DNA of 64,000 nt from the NCBI RefSeq assembly GCF_020080835.1, contig NC_058163.1, positions 16,817,011 to 16,881,010 on the forward strand, read 5' to 3'. The notes beneath the pieces are model-generated. The model searched no databases. It was not told where the DNA came from and saw nothing but the letters and a program-made list of their open reading frames with translations. A program made the translations under genes and the position numbers. Shown here in pieces: positions 63,811 to 64,000 of this stretch. Position 1 is the stretch's first letter. Every line of letters begins with the position of its first letter. The DNA is from Cotesia glomerata (taxonomy: Eukaryota > Arthropoda > Insecta > Hymenoptera > Braconidae).

Positions 63811-64000
63811 ACAGAATCATCAATTCCAGCTCCATACAGCACACATCCTTCAGCATTGTCGATGTCTTCAGCCTGTTTTTTTTCAAGTCTTCGTTTTATT
63901 CTGGCTTCTTTGCTCTGCTGCACAGCTTGGAACTCGGCCCTATCAATGCGATTGCTGTCCGTAGATGATGCATACTCGTGAGCGCTTGGGCCGATACTGA
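63811..64000 (-). CDS. Exon of a transposon-type gene, running off the right edge
   Basis: On the minus strand one frame stays open from the window edge to a consensus donor GTAAGTT (63804-63810): it contains IGPSAHEYASSTDSNRIDR, a lysine/arginine-rich helix (KEARIKRRLEKKQAEDI) and ends GCVLYGAGIDDS just before the donor. The wording (a ...GPxAHxY start, then a charged helix, then LYGxGI) is one I associate with N-terminal exons of invertebrate transposon proteins of the same broad type as the 19671-22237 gene. This is recognition by pattern only. The intron continues to the left and no next exon was found in the window. Confidence 0.5.

Overview
This is a eukaryotic, AT-rich window, almost certainly from an insect or close arthropod. 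The evidence is the mix of mobile elements: an env-bearing Ty3/gypsy (errantivirus-type) element primed by tRNA-Leu, a BEL/Pao element, R1-clade non-LTR pieces, a P-element/THAP9-type transposase, Helitrons and intron-containing DNA transposases. I see no bacterial operon, rRNA gene or clear host housekeeping gene. The window is a graveyard of nested transposons with one strikingly young insertion. The species cannot be named from it.

Layout. 1-3602: Helitron Rep/helicase on the minus strand, cut by the left edge at the helicase Walker A motif and broken by one in-frame stop. 5574-7020: the C-terminal half of a P-element-type transposase. 7021-23087: a DNA transposon with ~570 bp terminal inverted repeats and a multi-exon, frameshifted transposase gene (19671-22237). 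It is split by an 11.66 kb LTR retroelement (7738-19400) whose two 978/979 bp LTRs differ at only about three positions and which is flanked by a GTAT target duplication. That element reads, on the minus strand: LTR, tRNA-Leu primer site, gag, two tandem retropepsin domains, RT, RNase H, integrase, a collapsed env, polypurine tract, LTR.

23089-29211: an endonuclease (EEP) plus double OTU-protease reading frame, followed by an intron-containing RNase H-like transposase gene. Most of this 5.6 kb cassette occurs again in inverted orientation at 43800-49447. Between the copies lie a 1 kb non-autonomous element with the same terminal motif (29728-30761), a decayed second Helitron N-terminus (30938-31640), an almost pure A/T tract, a pair of 325 bp inverted arms, a non-LTR RT remnant, a possible small secreted-protein exon (36547), a palindromic minisatellite (39050-39970), the 3' part of an R1-clade element, copies of a CA-repeat-bearing family, and a 100-N assembly gap (42923-43022).

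49501-55505: a 5'-truncated BEL/Pao element on the minus strand with several in-frame stops and two lost RT catalytic aspartates. 55682-59125: a 3.4 kb foldback structure with a nested inverted-repeat element, which itself holds a tRNA-like pol III segment. 59126-60430: degenerate tandem repeats. 60459-61620: ORF1 (gag-like, CCHC) of an R1-type element. 61680-62455: another CA-repeat family copy. 63811-64000: an exon ending in a splice donor that looks like the start of another transposon-type gene, running off the right edge.

The most interesting items are the repeated OTU-plus-transposase cassette, the tandem retropepsin arrangement, the two G9 tracts that sit exactly at reading-frame changes of the young retroelement, and the nested foldback with a tRNA-like core.
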